Assembly (NCBI GenBank): GCA_900314595.1
Contig: OMVW01000007.1
Location: 1 to 64,000, forward strand
Reading direction: 5' to 3'
DNA length: 64,000 nt
From: an uncultured Dialister sp.
GTDB lineage: Bacteria; Bacillota; Negativicutes; Veillonellales; Dialisteraceae
Both the position numbers and the translations under genes were made by a program. Under the pieces are notes generated by a model. That model saw only the letters and a list, made by a program, of their open reading frames with translations, did no database searches and was not told the DNA's origin. Position 1 is the stretch's first letter. The number at the start of each line of letters is the position of its first letter. Below, piece after piece: positions 26,431 through 35,983 of this stretch.

Positions 26431-26880
26431 GCTATTAACCCATTAACCTCAATGCGGGGTTATCCATATGAAAGTCCGCCCGAAGGGAAGACAGGCGGCC
26501 GGCTATTAACCATTAACCTCAATGCGGGGTTATCCATATGAAAGTCCGCCCGAAGGGTAGACAGGTGGCCGGCTATTAACCATTAACCTCAATGCGGGGT
26601 CATTCATATGAAAGTCCGCCCGAAGGGGAGATAGGCGTCCGGCTATTAACCCATTAACCTCAATATAAAGTCATACATGTGACAGTCCGCTCCAAGGGTA
26701 GACAGGTGGCCGGCTATTAATCCATTAACCTTAATGTAAAGTCATCCATATGACAGTCCGCCCCAAGGGTAGACAGGTGGCTAGCTATTAACCCATTAAC
26801 TTCAATGCAGGGTCATTCATATGAAAGTCTGCCCGAAAGGTAGACAGTCGGCCGTTCATTAACCATTAACCCCAATGAAA
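26431..26880 (+). repeat. 70-71-bp tandem repeat, six full units and a partial seventh
   Basis: Units start at 26431, 26502, 26572, 26642, 26713 and 26784, with a remnant at about 26853. Each contains CTATTAACCCATTAACCTC, AATG, CATATGAAAGTCCGCC and AAGGGTAGACAGG. The period is not a multiple of three and no ORF runs through. The rest of the gap to 27070 only shows a weak promoter-like stretch (GATACAATATAG) before the next gene. Confidence 0.85.
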
Positions 26881-27070
26881 AGTTTCCATAACTCCGGCCC
26901 GCCTTTCGGCCATTCTGCTCACTGCGTACGGATAACTTTTACTTATGGTTATCTTCTTGTAAGCCAGCCTTCAGGTACGAAAGAATTTCATTCCCCACGG
27001 AAAAAATGATACAATATAGTTAAAGGTCTGTCGGAAGGGCCTAATCTTATGCATTGCAAGGAGGTCTATT

Positions 27071-27625
27071 ATGCCAAAAGTTCTCGTGGTTTATGGTCAT
27101 CCCGCACCGGGAAAATCTCTGGCGAATAAAACGATTCTGGAAACGCTTCTGGCCAAGTGCCCGGATATCGAAGTGCTGAAGCTTTCTGAGGAAGGCTTTG
27201 CTCCCCATGTGGAGGAGGACCAGAAGAAACTGGTGGCAGCGGACGTCATCGTCTTCCAGTTCCCGATTTTCTGGTATTCCTATCCGGCCCTCATGAAGCT
27301 CTGGGTGGAAGAAACCTTCGCTCACGGCTTTGCCTATGGTTCCACGGGAACGGCCCTCAAAGGCAAGAAACTCATCATTTCCTGCACCACCGGTTCTCCC
27401 ACGGAGGCTTATGTACCGGGCGGTCCGAACGGCCATTACCTCAAGGATTTCTTCTATAATTTCCAGCAGCTGGCCGCTCTCTGCAGCATGGAATACCTGG
27501 AACCGGTCTACAGCCATGGCTGCGCCTACATTCCCGGCGTCATGCCCGAATCGGTAAAGGACAGAGTCATCGCCACCTGCAGGGCACATGGGGAAAAGCT
27601 GGCGGAGGTGCTGGAGTCTCTCTAA
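27071..27625 (+). CDS. NAD(P)H-dependent quinone reductase-like flavoprotein
   Basis: A 184-residue flavodoxin-fold protein. VLVVYGHPAPGKSLANK binds the FMN/FAD phosphate, FQFPIFWYSYPALMKLWVE and CTTGSPTEAYVPGG complete the cofactor site, as in the KefF/MdaB/NQO family. It should reduce quinones or electrophiles by two electrons. AAGGAGG precedes the ATG. Monocistronic. Usually a detoxification role; true acceptor unknown. Confidence 0.83.
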   Translation: MPKVLVVYGHPAPGKSLANKTILETLLAKCPDIEVLKLSEEGFAPHVEEDQKKLVAADVIVFQFPIFWYSYPALMKLWVEETFAHGFAYGSTGTALKGKKLIISCTTGSPTEAYVPGGPNGHYLKDFFYNFQQLAALCSMEYLEPVYSHGCAYIPGVMPESVKDRVIATCRAHGEKLAEVLESL

Positions 27626-27654
27626 CATAGTGCGGCTGACGAGTTGAGTCATTG

Positions 27655-27945
27655 TTTGTGAATCGGATTTCGGAATGCGGATTGCGGATTGCGGGAAGGT
27701 GTGCCGCTGAAGCGGCACGAGTATTTATGGGGACTCTGCACAGGCGGGGTGAAAGCCCGCAGGTCTCATGAAATCGAACGGAGTCCAACTCTGGCTTAAA
27801 AGTGAATGATTCATAAAGGAAATGAAGATGGCGTGGGTCATGTGTTTGGCTCACGCCGTTTTTGGTATAATTTATATGAAAAGAAAGTTCATTCACTCTA
27901 TGTGGGATTCTGCTAACTGATAACTGATAACTTTAAACGAATTAA
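27655..27945 (+). repeat. Word-array/hairpin element and heptads before the DUF4153 gene
   Basis: 27663-27745: GGATTTC/GGATTGC heptads, GGGAAGGTG, GTGCCGCTGAAGCGGCAC hairpin, TATTTATGGGGACTCTGC tail. 27908-27934: AACTGAT heptads. At 27826-27860 GGCGTGGGTCA/TGGCTCACGCC form another hairpin with T-run. Confidence 0.65.
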
Positions 27946-27983
27946 GATGAACAATCCGGTTTTGCTCCAATGAGGGAGGTCTT

Positions 27984-29555
27984 ATGAAAGTTCTTGCGTG
28001 GATTGAGGAGACGGCAAAGCGTTCGCTTACGCGGTTCGGGGCGGCTTCGCTCTGGGGGCTCGCTCTTTTTCTGCTGCTTTCTTACCTGAATCTCTGGGAG
28101 AAAGACCATATCGACCTGCTGGCGGTGCTCTTTGCCCTGGGGAATGGGGCTCTTTCATCGGTAGTTATAAAAATCTTTCTGGAAATAAAAAATCGGAAAG
28201 TGATGCCCCTGATTTACCTCTTCCCCGGGGTCATTTTCTATGGACTTTTCTCTCTCTATCAGGCAAAATCCTACCTCATCCTGGGAGGGCTGGGCCTTGC
28301 GGCAGCTTTGACGGGCCTTCTCGTTTTCCTCCTTTCCGCGGAGAAAAAGGGAAAGTCTGCCTTTCCTCCCGTATTTCTGGCGGCTCTGGAATCATCCGGC
28401 CTGTCTCTCCTGACGGCGGGGGCCATTTCCCTCTGCATCGCGGCGGTGAATGCCCTTTTATTTCATCTGTCCTGGCGCTGGTGGACCGAGGCTTTCTATT
28501 TCGGCTTTTTCGTGGCTGGGTGGAATATGTTCCTCGCGGAAATTCCGGGGGTCCATGAGGAAATCGTCCTACCGCCCATGGCAGGCAAAGTGCTGACCCG
28601 GGTATTTCTCCCGCTTTATGGTATTTACCTCCTCATCCTGTACGGGTACCTTGGAAAAATCGCCTGGGCTTTTGAAATGCCCGAGGGCACCATGAACTGG
28701 TATGCTTCCATCGCCGTACTGGGCTATGTATTTTTCACCTTCATGCTCTATGGAAATAAAGATGAAAAAATTTCCCGACTCATCCGCCGGGGCGGCATCC
28801 TGCTCATCCCCATCGTGGCAGTCCAGCTCTGGGGCGTGTATATCCGCTATACCGCCTATGGTCTCACCACCTGGCGGTACCTTTCCCTTGTCTGCACTTT
28901 CTATGGCATCATCGCCATGGCTTCCGGCATTTCCGGGAAACCCATCCGTCCCCTTTTCCTGCTGGGAGCGCTGCTTTCTCTCCTGCTCACGGTTACGCCG
29001 GCAAATATCATCGACGTTCCCGCCAAAGACCAGCAGGCAAGGCTTATCGAAGTTCTGGAAAAGTACCATATGCTTTCCGATGGAAAAATCCTTCCCGGAA
29101 ATGTGGAAGGGAAAGACCGGGAGACGCTCCTTTCCGCTTACCATTATCTGCACTATGACCGTTCAAGGGAGACCGATCCATTCATCGTGACCGTTTCCGA
29201 ATCGGAAGTGTTAAAGGAAATAGGGGAAAGAAATCTGCCGGAACCAGAAGAAGTGAAAGAACTTTCCTATTTCCGGCTCACCGCGCCTATCCGGGAAATG
29301 TCCGTAGAAGGGTGGAAGCGGCTGATCCCGTTTAAAGGGAAAATCACGGACGGGAGGATCACCGTGAAATCGGAAACCGGGGAAGAAACCTTCGACGTGG
29401 GACCTTTCATGGAAAAATTCCCGAAAGAAGGGAAGCGGCAGTACGATGAACCGGTCTTCTTTGACCCCGATGAGCATCACCGGCTGTATTTCAAAGCGGT
29501 CAATTTTGAAGGAGGAAAACCGGTCCACGGGGAAGGGATTCTGCTGGAGAAGTGA
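27984..29555 (+). CDS. DUF4153-family membrane protein
   Basis: A 523-residue protein with roughly ten membrane helices in the first 340 residues and a soluble C-terminal part of about 180 residues. The membrane part follows the DUF4153 layout (WRWWTEAFYFGFFVAGWNMF written in outline, then a periplasmic MPEGTMNWYAS segment). GGGAGG precedes the ATG. The role of this family is not known. It stands alone and ends at its own terminator. Confidence 0.75.
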   Translation: MKVLAWIEETAKRSLTRFGAASLWGLALFLLLSYLNLWEKDHIDLLAVLFALGNGALSSVVIKIFLEIKNRKVMPLIYLFPGVIFYGLFSLYQAKSYLILGGLGLAAALTGLLVFLLSAEKKGKSAFPPVFLAALESSGLSLLTAGAISLCIAAVNALLFHLSWRWWTEAFYFGFFVAGWNMFLAEIPGVHEEIVLPPMAGKVLTRVFLPLYGIYLLILYGYLGKIAWAFEMPEGTMNWYASIAVLGYVFFTFMLYGNKDEKISRLIRRGGILLIPIVAVQLWGVYIRYTAYGLTTWRYLSLVCTFYGIIAMASGISGKPIRPLFLLGALLSLLLTVTPANIIDVPAKDQQARLIEVLEKYHMLSDGKILPGNVEGKDRETLLSAYHYLHYDRSRETDPFIVTVSESEVLKEIGERNLPEPEEVKELSYFRLTAPIREMSVEGWKRLIPFKGKITDGRITVKSETGEETFDVGPFMEKFPKEGKRQYDEPVFFDPDEHHRLYFKAVNFEGGKPVHGEGILLEK

Positions 29556-29604
29556 ATCCGGAAGAATCGAAAGACAGCTGCTTATAGGAAAATCGTACGT
29601 TTAT

Positions 29605-29667
29605 AGTTTTTAGTTCTTGGTTTTTAGTGTCTGAGGCCGCACATCGAAACGGAAAGCGCGGCCTTTT
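29605..29667 (+). terminator. Terminator of the DUF4153 gene with heptads
   Basis: TTTTTAG heptads (29606-29632) lead to GGCCGC (29635-29640) paired with GCGGCC (29658-29663) and TTTT. Confidence 0.7.
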
Positions 29668-29675
29668 CCTGTGAT

Positions 29676-29704
29676 AAAAAAGCCCGCCTGGATTTCAAGC
29701 GGGC
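29676..29704 (-). terminator. Terminator of upp
   Basis: GCCCGC (29682-29687) / GCGGGC (29699-29704), followed by a U-run on the minus strand; TAGTGGT-type heptads lie between it and the upp stop. Confidence 0.75.
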
Positions 29705-29731
29705 TTTCTATTCTAAACACTAACCACTAGA

Positions 29732-30355
29732 TTATTTCGTCCCGAAGATTCTATCCCCGGCATCGCCGAGGCCCGGGAGGATGTATTTCTTCTCATTCAG
29801 CTGACGGTCAAGGGCAGCGGTGTAAATCGGCACTTCCGGATGGGCTTTGTTCACCACTTCTACCCCTTCCGGAGCAGCTACGAGGCACATGAATTTGATA
29901 TTCTTTACGCCATGTTCTTTCATCATATCGATAGCTGCCACGGCAGAGCCGCCGGTAGCCAGCATGGGGTCCAGCAGGATGAAATCACGGTTGATCACAT
30001 CCGGCAGTTTGCAGTAATATTCGATCGGTTTCGCGGTGACAGGATCGCGGTAGAGCCCGATGACGCCCACTCTGGCGGAAGGAACGAGATCCAGGAAACC
30101 ATCGACCATGCCGAAGCCTGCGCGGAGGATGGGGACGATGCCCAGTTTCTTGCCGGCTACCCGTTTGCCGGTCGTCTTTTCAAGAGGAGTTTCAATTTCA
30201 AAATCTTCCAGCGGCAGGTCCCGGGTCAGTTCATAACCCATGAGCAGAGTGATTTCCTTCAGAAGCGTGCGGAATTCGCCGGAGCTGGTGCCCTTCTGGC
30301 GCATAATAGTCAGCTTGTGCTGAATCAGCGGATGATCAATGACATGAATCTGCAT
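29732..30355 (-). CDS. upp: Uracil phosphoribosyltransferase
   Basis: A 207-residue type I phosphoribosyltransferase that joins uracil to PRPP to give UMP in pyrimidine salvage. [12 protein letters not shown] is the PRPP loop; the C-terminal [13 protein letters not shown] is the uracil-binding hood typical of Upp. Length matches the family (about 209). GGGAGGCAAT precedes the ATG. Monocistronic between two terminators; cytosolic. Confidence 0.96.
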   Translation of the reverse strand: MQIHVIDHPLIQHKLTIMRQKGTSSGEFRTLLKEITLLMGYELTRDLPLEDFEIETPLEKTTGKRVAGKKLGIVPILRAGFGMVDGFLDLVPSARVGVIGLYRDPVTAKPIEYYCKLPDVINRDFILLDPMLATGGSAVAAIDMMKEHGVKNIKFMCLVAAPEGVEVVNKAHPEVPIYTAALDRQLNEKKYILPGLGDAGDRIFGTK

Positions 30356-30475
30356 AATTGCCTCCCTCGGTAAATGATGATACGTATTTTGCTGATTTCA
30401 TTGTAGCACAAATGGGGATTCGTTGAGAGAAAATTTATCCCGAAAAGGGAAACTGCTTTTGGTTAACTTTGGAAA

Positions 30476-30720
30476 ATCGGATTTCGGATTTGGGATTGCG
30501 GATTGCGGGAAGGGGTGCCGCTGATGCGGCACGATTATATATGGGGATTCTGCACAGGCGGGGGAAATCCTTTCCGGCCATTCGTTTTTCCCATATATCG
30601 ATTAAACCGGTATATGCGGGCCAAGTGCCCGTGCGCGGAGCGCACTATATTTGATTGGCTGGCGCAGCCAGCCATATCCATAACGAAGAACGAACAACGA
30701 ATAACGAAGAACGATTTGAC
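30476..30720. repeat. Word-array/hairpin elements upstream of the beta-helix gene
   Basis: 30480-30566: GGATTTC/GGATTGC heptads, GGGAAGGGGTGCCGC, GTGCCGCTGATGCGGCAC hairpin, TATATGGGGATTCTGCACAGG tail in outline. 30655-30716: a minus-strand partner with AACGAAG/AACGAAC heptads and the GGCTGGCGCAGCCAGCC hairpin. No gene in 30356-30895. Confidence 0.7.
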
Positions 30721-30895
30721 AAACCTTCCCAGGGACAAGTGTCTCTACCCGTTATCTCCCCAAAATTTACCATTTCTTTATAACCTCCTTCTCATAAAAA
30801 TAATGACAACGAGTCACTTTTGTTGTAAAATAAAAATACTGAATCAATGATAAACTGGGGTCAGAAGGACCTTTGATTTAGAAAAGAGGACATAT

Positions 30896-32485
30896 ATGAA
30901 ACATAGTAAAATCACCGCTCTGCTCTGTGCGCTGGCCATCGCCGGCACTGGGGTTTCCTCTGTATTTGCAGAAGAGGCCAAAGCGCCGTCGGAAGCGGAA
31001 TTGGTCTCCACTGTCATGGGAACGGAAGCTCCGAAGGCAGAAGCGGCAGAAACAGCTGCCCCCGCAGCAGGAACCGCTGAAACGGCCAAAGCGCCGGAAG
31101 TGGATTATACGGATGCCCTGCTGAAGGGCCTGTCCCTGACTCTTCCGGACGTACAGAAATCCGTGGATGAAGGGACCTTCAAGAACCTTTCTCCGGAAGC
31201 GCCGAAGCCCATCCCCGAACCGGAACCGATTCCTGAACCGGAGCCCGAGCCGGAACCGGCGCCGGAGCCCGAACCGGAACCTGAGCCGGAACCGGCCCCG
31301 AAGCCGAAGTATACCGCCGACCAGGGTGAAACAGCCAATGAAATCACTTCCGACGGCTCCTATGACGGCGTGACTTATATTTCCGAAAAGGATAATGAAA
31401 ATGCCCTCCGCGTATCCATGGCCTACATGGATGCAAAGGATGATACCTTCACCAAGAGCGGCAATGTAGATGATCCGGTCAATTCCGATCTCTACGGCAA
31501 GAACGCAGCCCTCCTCGTATCTCACGGCGGACACGGCGCATTTACGAATGCAAAGATTTCCACCACCGGAACCGGCGCTGCCGGCGCTTACGGCTACAGC
31601 AAAGGAACTTATGTCAACCTCACCGATTCCACAGTGGACACCACCGGAAATTATGCGCCGGCTGTGGAAATTACGGAAAAGGCCATGATGAAACTGGCCA
31701 ATACCACGGTCACCACCACCGGTTATGCATCACCGGCCATGAAAGTGGGCAAGAACGGAGGCATCCTCCTCGCTGAAAACAGCCATTTCACCACCAGCGG
31801 CCAGGAATCCCACGGCGTATACACCACCGGCGACGTAACGGTCACCAATGGCACCGTCAACGCACAGCAGACCAAAGCTGCAGTCATTAAGAACAACAAT
31901 ACCCTCACCCTTGAAAATTCCACTCTTGAAGGGAATGAAACCAATTCCGTCTTCTACAACATCGTCCTCTGCGGCAATGAAGAAGCCATCGGAACCATGG
32001 GCACCCAGCAGTTCAATGCGACCGACTCCACCCTGATTTCCCATAACGGAGGCATGTTCTATGTCACCGGCACCCATGGGAGAATCACCCTTGTAAATAC
32101 ATCCATCCAGCAGGATGCTGACAAGCCAGTCCTCACCGCGACCGGCAACGACGGTACTTTCGGCTGGGGCGAAGCAGGCAGCAACGGCGGCCATGTACAG
32201 CTCGTCCTCCAGAAACAGAACCTCACAGGAAATATCCTGGTCGATTCCATCTCCGACGTGAACGTAAACCTGACCGAAGCCTCCACCTGGACCGGCGCGA
32301 TTCATATCGTTCCCAACGCTGAAGGAGGCATGGCCTATGCCACCAATGCGGATATCTTCATCTCCGAAGGCTCCACCTGGAACCTCACCGAAGACAGCGA
32401 AGCCACAACCGTAAGCAATCTGGGCACCATCAACTACAACGGACACAAGATTACCCTTGCCGACGGAACCGTCATGCAGGGCTGA
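30896..32485 (+). CDS. Secreted beta-helix protein with Pro-Glu repeat stalk
   Basis: A 529-residue protein. A Sec signal peptide ends near residue 25 (VSSVFA). Residues about 105-140 are a rigid PEPEPEP-type Pro-Glu stretch, as in periplasm- or wall-spanning linkers. The rest is Thr/Asn/Gly-rich with repeated short strands (TVTTTGYASPAMKVG, ENSTLEGNETNSVF), typical of right-handed parallel beta-helices of adhesins and autotransporter passengers. No autotransporter barrel, LPXTG or SLH domain is seen, so anchoring is unclear. Base composition matches its neighbours. Likely surface or periplasmic; function unknown. Confidence 0.7.
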   Translation: MKHSKITALLCALAIAGTGVSSVFAEEAKAPSEAELVSTVMGTEAPKAEAAETAAPAAGTAETAKAPEVDYTDALLKGLSLTLPDVQKSVDEGTFKNLSPEAPKPIPEPEPIPEPEPEPEPAPEPEPEPEPEPAPKPKYTADQGETANEITSDGSYDGVTYISEKDNENALRVSMAYMDAKDDTFTKSGNVDDPVNSDLYGKNAALLVSHGGHGAFTNAKISTTGTGAAGAYGYSKGTYVNLTDSTVDTTGNYAPAVEITEKAMMKLANTTVTTTGYASPAMKVGKNGGILLAENSHFTTSGQESHGVYTTGDVTVTNGTVNAQQTKAAVIKNNNTLTLENSTLEGNETNSVFYNIVLCGNEEAIGTMGTQQFNATDSTLISHNGGMFYVTGTHGRITLVNTSIQQDADKPVLTATGNDGTFGWGEAGSNGGHVQLVLQKQNLTGNILVDSISDVNVNLTEASTWTGAIHIVPNAEGGMAYATNADIFISEGSTWNLTEDSEATTVSNLGTINYNGHKITLADGTVMQG

Positions 32486-32497
32486 TTCTTATGAAAT

Positions 32498-32531
32498 CAG
32501 GCAGGTCTCTCATCTCGAGAGGCCTGTTTTT
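32498..32531 (+). terminator. Terminator of the beta-helix gene
   Basis: CAGGTCTCTC and GAGAGGCCTG form the stem, with five T, 13 bp after the stop. Confidence 0.75.
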
Positions 32532-32646
32532 GGATGGGAAAGTGGGTGTTTAGCCGTTAGCAGAATTTCATCCGTGCCGGGAAAGGGGTCATGGCTAATA
32601 GCGAATGGCTGAATCCCGGAAGGAGACTGTTTTGTGGAAAAAACTT

Positions 32647-32870
32647 TACATTGAGGTTAATGGTTACAAGGTTTATTGGCTGTGTAGTCAATCAGGTGGA
32701 AATGCTGTACATTGGGGTTAATGGTTAATAGGTCCGCAGACTTTGGGTCGAAAGGGAAACGGTATTGCGGAAAACTGTACATTGGGGTTAATGGTTAATA
32801 GGTCCGCAGACTTTGGGTTGAAAGGAAGCTGTTTTGCGAAAAGCTGCACATAGAGGTTAATGGGTAATGG
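32647..32870 (-). repeat. Second array of the 70-bp repeat, inverted
   Basis: Four units starting near 32647, 32708, 32778 and 32847 (spacing 61, 70, 69) carry ACATTGGGGTTAATGGTTAA and GGTCCGCAGACTTTGGG. Reverse-complemented they share the TATTAACCATTAACC and CAATG core of the array at 26431. Confidence 0.75.
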
Positions 32871-32894
32871 AGGGCAAACTCGGGCGAAAGCAAA

Positions 32895-33118
32895 ATATAA
32901 AAATTGCGGCCAAAGGCCGCCACCTTCCCGATAACCCCGAAAATCCCCGAGATCATTCCCGACATTCCCGAAACAAAAGTTATTTCATCATAAAGTCTCC
33001 ATATAAAAGACGCCTTCATAACATGCCATTTGCATATGGGCCCCATAAAAAATCGTGCCGCATCAGCGGCACACCTTCCCCCAATCCGCAATCCCCAATC
33101 CGCAATCCGATTTATCGC
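32895..33118 (-). repeat. Two inverted word-array/hairpin elements before tyrS
   Basis: 32905-32985: GCGGCC/GGCCGC hairpin, CACCTTCCCGA junction and nonamers, read on the minus strand. 33035-33112: GGGCCCCATAAA tail, GTGCCGCATCAGCGGCAC hairpin and GCAATCC heptads. Both are opposed to tyrS. Promoter signals for tyrS are not clear. Confidence 0.7.
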
Positions 33119-33255
33119 AAATGACTCTATCCCCTGTGAGACCTGATGACTATTTACAAAACTATGTTCCCTATATCAAAACGTCTCTGATTGTGATATA
33201 GTGATTCATATGTATCTTTATTTCATATAACATAGACCAAGAAAGGCGGAGTTCG

Positions 33256-34503
33256 ATGAATATTATTGATGAACTGAAATGGCGTGGCGCTGTCAACCAG
33301 CAGACGGACGAGGAAGGATTGTACAAACTGGTAGGGGAGAAGTCTATTTCCCTCTATTGCGGTATCGATCCAACCGGTGACAGCATGCACATCGGTCATC
33401 TGATTCCATTTATGATCCTGAAGCGTTTCCAGCTGGCCGGCCATCATCCGGTCATCGTCATCGGCGGAGGCACCGGCTCCATCGGCGATCCTTCCGGCAG
33501 AAAGACGGAAAGAGTCCTCCAGACCATGGATACCATTCAGCACAATGCAGAATGCCTCACGGCCCAGATGAAGAAACTTTTCGGCGAAGACGGTTTCACC
33601 ATGGTGAACAACTACGACTGGCTGTCCAAGATTTCCCTCCTCGATTTCCTTCGCGACTATGGCAAACTTTTCAATATCAATACCATGCTGGCCAAGGAAG
33701 TAGTGGCTTCCCGTCTGGATACCGGTATTTCCTTCACCGAATTTACCTACCAGATCCTCCAGTCCATCGATTTCAAGATGCTCTATGATCATTACAACGT
33801 GCAGCTCCAGATCGGCGGGGCTGACCAGTGGGGAAATATTACAAACGGCGTCGATCTTCTGAGAAAGACGGAAGACGTCCATGATGCATTCGGCCTCACC
33901 ATTCCGCTCATGCTGAAAGCAGACGGCACGAAATTCGGCAAGACCGCCGGCGGCGCCGTATGGCTGGATCCGAAGAAGACTTCCCCCTACGAATTCTACC
34001 AGTTCTGGTTTAACCAGGATGATCGGGACGTAGTGAAATATCTGAAATACTTCACCTTCCTCTCCCACGAAGAAATTGATGCTCTTGAAAAAGAAGTGGC
34101 AGAGCACCCGGAACACAGAAATGCCCAGAGAAAACTGGCCGAAGAAGTCACCCGCTTCGTCCATGGTGAAGCAGGACTTGCCCAGGCACAGAAAGTCACC
34201 GAAGCCCTCTTCTCCGGCAATATCCAGGAACTCTCCGGTGAAGAAATCGAAGGCGCTTTCAGAAATACAAAAGGCGGCGAAGTCCACGAGGCGCTGATTA
34301 ATATCGTGGAAGCCCTCGTCCAGGCAGGCGTTGAAAAATCCAAGCGCCAGGCCAGAGAAGACGTCAAAAACGGAGCTATCCGCGTGAACGGGGTCCAGGT
34401 GAAAGACATCGAAGCCACCGTCTCCGCCCATCCGAATACCGACGGAAAATTCATCATCGTGAGAAAAGGAAAGAAGAACTACTTCTCTATCGCTGTGAAA
34501 TAA
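33256..34503 (+). CDS. tyrS: Tyrosyl-tRNA synthetase
   Basis: A 415-residue class I aminoacyl-tRNA synthetase that charges tRNA-Tyr. LYCGIDPTGDSMHIGHL carries the HIGH motif (about residues 51-54); GTKFGKT replaces KMSKS, as is usual in bacterial TyrRS; QIGGADQWGN binds tyrosine. The C-terminus has an S4 RNA-binding domain (KNGAIRVNGVQV). GAAAGGCGGAG precedes the ATG. Unusually for a Firmicute tyrS, no T-box is visible in the leader. Confidence 0.97.
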   Translation: MNIIDELKWRGAVNQQTDEEGLYKLVGEKSISLYCGIDPTGDSMHIGHLIPFMILKRFQLAGHHPVIVIGGGTGSIGDPSGRKTERVLQTMDTIQHNAECLTAQMKKLFGEDGFTMVNNYDWLSKISLLDFLRDYGKLFNINTMLAKEVVASRLDTGISFTEFTYQILQSIDFKMLYDHYNVQLQIGGADQWGNITNGVDLLRKTEDVHDAFGLTIPLMLKADGTKFGKTAGGAVWLDPKKTSPYEFYQFWFNQDDRDVVKYLKYFTFLSHEEIDALEKEVAEHPEHRNAQRKLAEEVTRFVHGEAGLAQAQKVTEALFSGNIQELSGEEIEGAFRNTKGGEVHEALINIVEALVQAGVEKSKRQAREDVKNGAIRVNGVQVKDIEATVSAHPNTDGKFIIVRKGKKNYFSIAVK

Positions 34504-34504
34504 A

Positions 34505-34630
34505 AGTGGTAAGTGATAAGTGGTAAGTGAAGGATATGGTTTTCCTGCGGAAAACCAATCTTATATAGCCCTTCGGGCTGAACAATTTCAAAACGCCTGC
34601 GGCAGGCAATCCTCCGCAGGCGTTTTTTGT
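34505..34630 (+). terminator. Heptads, hairpin and terminator of tyrS
   Basis: GTGGTAA/GTGATAA heptads (34507-34533) end in GTGAAGG and a GGTTTTCC/GGAAAACC hairpin; the main terminator is AACGCCTGCGG (34590-34600 region) paired with CCGCAGGCGTT and six T, ending near 34628. Confidence 0.75.
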
Positions 34631-34654
34631 GTTGAAATGATGAGAAAGCAGGTA

Positions 34655-34770
34655 TTCACCCCGCCTGTGCAAAATCCCCATATAAAATTGTGCCGCGGGA
34701 GCGGCACACCTTCCCGACAGCCCCGATATCCCCGAAACCAATCCCGATATCCCCGATTCAAAAGCTTTTT
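34655..34770 (-). repeat. Inverted word-array/hairpin element
   Basis: CCCCGCCTGTGCAAAATCC tail, GTGCCGCGGGAGCGGCAC hairpin, CACCTTCCCGA junction and nonamers, all reading on the minus strand. Confidence 0.75.
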
Positions 34771-34879
34771 CGTTAGAAAGTTCGCCTTTCATCCCAATTT
34801 CCGGGTTCTCCATTTCTCGTCCTTCCAAAACATGCTATACTAAAAATAATAAACCTCGTGATAGAAAAGGAGAAAAACC

Positions 34880-35251
34880 ATGAAATTTGCTTTCAATCAC
34901 AACAATTTCAACGTGCTCGATTTAGAGAAGAGTATCGCTTTCTATGAAGAAGCTCTGGGACTCAAAGTAGTGGGTGAGTACAAAGCTCCGGACGGCTCCT
35001 TTATCCTCGCTTACCTGGGAGACGGGGAGACGAAACACCGGCTGGAACTCACATGGCTCAGGGACAGGAAAGACCCCTACAATCTGGGAGACAATGAATT
35101 CCACCTGGCCTTCGACGTGGACGATATGGAAGCGGCCCACAGGAAACATCAGGAAATGGGCTGCATCTGCTATGAAAATCCGGCCATGGGCATCTATTTC
35201 ATCCTTGACCCTGACGGATACTGGATTGAAATCATCCCGGGAGGCAAATGA
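34880..35251 (+). CDS. gloA: Glyoxalase I-like protein (lactoylglutathione lyase family)
   Basis: A 123-residue vicinal-oxygen-chelate protein. The four metal-ligand positions are visible: His near residue 6, Glu in RLELTW, His in EFHLAFDV and Glu in YWIEIIPGG. In glyoxalase I the dimer turns methylglyoxal hemithioacetal into S-lactoylglutathione. AAAGGAG precedes the ATG. The stop overlaps the tcdA start (ATGA), so the two are co-translated. Thiol cosubstrate in this organism is uncertain. Confidence 0.85.
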   Translation: MKFAFNHNNFNVLDLEKSIAFYEEALGLKVVGEYKAPDGSFILAYLGDGETKHRLELTWLRDRKDPYNLGDNEFHLAFDVDDMEAAHRKHQEMGCICYENPAMGIYFILDPDGYWIEIIPGGK

Positions 35252-35952
35252 TGGACCCTATCTTTGTAAGAACTGCAAGAGTGATCGGTGAAGAAGGGGT
35301 CGACCTCCTTTCTGCGAAAACGGTAGCCGTCTTTGGCATAGGCGGCGTAGGCTCCTATGCGGCAGAAGCCCTCGTACGATCCGGGGTAGGCCACCTCATT
35401 TTCATCGATAAAGACGAAGTGGAAGATTCGAACCTGAACCGCCAGCTCGTGGCCGACCGGACGACCATCGGCAGAAACAAGGCGGAAGTCATGGTGGAAA
35501 GAGCCCACCGGGTGAATCCCGCCTGTGATGCGAAAGCATATCCTGTATATTACAAGGCAGGAGATGAAGATTTCATTAAAAATCTTCATGCCGATTATAT
35601 CATCGATGCCATCGACGACGTACCGGCCAAAGTTTCCATTGCCGAAATCTGCTATAAACTGAAAATTCCGCTCATTGCCTCCATGGGCACCGGCAACCGC
35701 CTGCGCCCGGAAATGCTGCAGATTGCAGATATCAATAAAACTTCCGTCTGTCACCTGGCAAGGAAGATGAGGAAAGAACTGAAAGACCGGAGGGTCCGCC
35801 ACCTGACCGTGGTTTACTCCAAAGAACTTCCCCACAAACCCATCGGAGAAGGCCACGCGCCGGGCTCCACCTCCTTCGTGCCGCCTGTTTCCGGCATGAT
35901 GATGGCAGGCTACGTCGTAAGGAGCCTCCTCAAAGAAAAAAACATCACCTGA
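35248..35952 (+). CDS. tcdA: tRNA threonylcarbamoyladenosine dehydratase
   Basis: A 234-residue E1-like enzyme that cyclises t6A37 to ct6A in ANN-decoding tRNAs using ATP. GIGGVGSYAAEALVRSG (about residues 30-46) is the nucleotide-binding loop, DNLNRQ-like SNLNRQLVAD follows, and GTGNRLRPEMLQIADI with the C-terminal PPVSGMMMAGYVVRSL is typical of TcdA/CsdL, not MoeB or ThiF. It overlaps gloA by 4 bp. Cytosolic, membrane-associated in E. coli. Confidence 0.92.
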   Translation: MMDPIFVRTARVIGEEGVDLLSAKTVAVFGIGGVGSYAAEALVRSGVGHLIFIDKDEVEDSNLNRQLVADRTTIGRNKAEVMVERAHRVNPACDAKAYPVYYKAGDEDFIKNLHADYIIDAIDDVPAKVSIAEICYKLKIPLIASMGTGNRLRPEMLQIADINKTSVCHLARKMRKELKDRRVRHLTVVYSKELPHKPIGEGHAPGSTSFVPPVSGMMMAGYVVRSLLKEKNIT

Positions 35953-35983
35953 TTTCTTTGTTTCCGAAAGAAAGGAAATAAAA

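Noticed and set aside
26431..26880. CRISPR array or protein repeat
   Set aside because: Units are similar over their whole 70 bp, the period varies by a base, and no frame stays open.
33120..33255. T-box leader for tyrS
   Set aside because: Too short, and no T-box sequence or terminator is present before the start.
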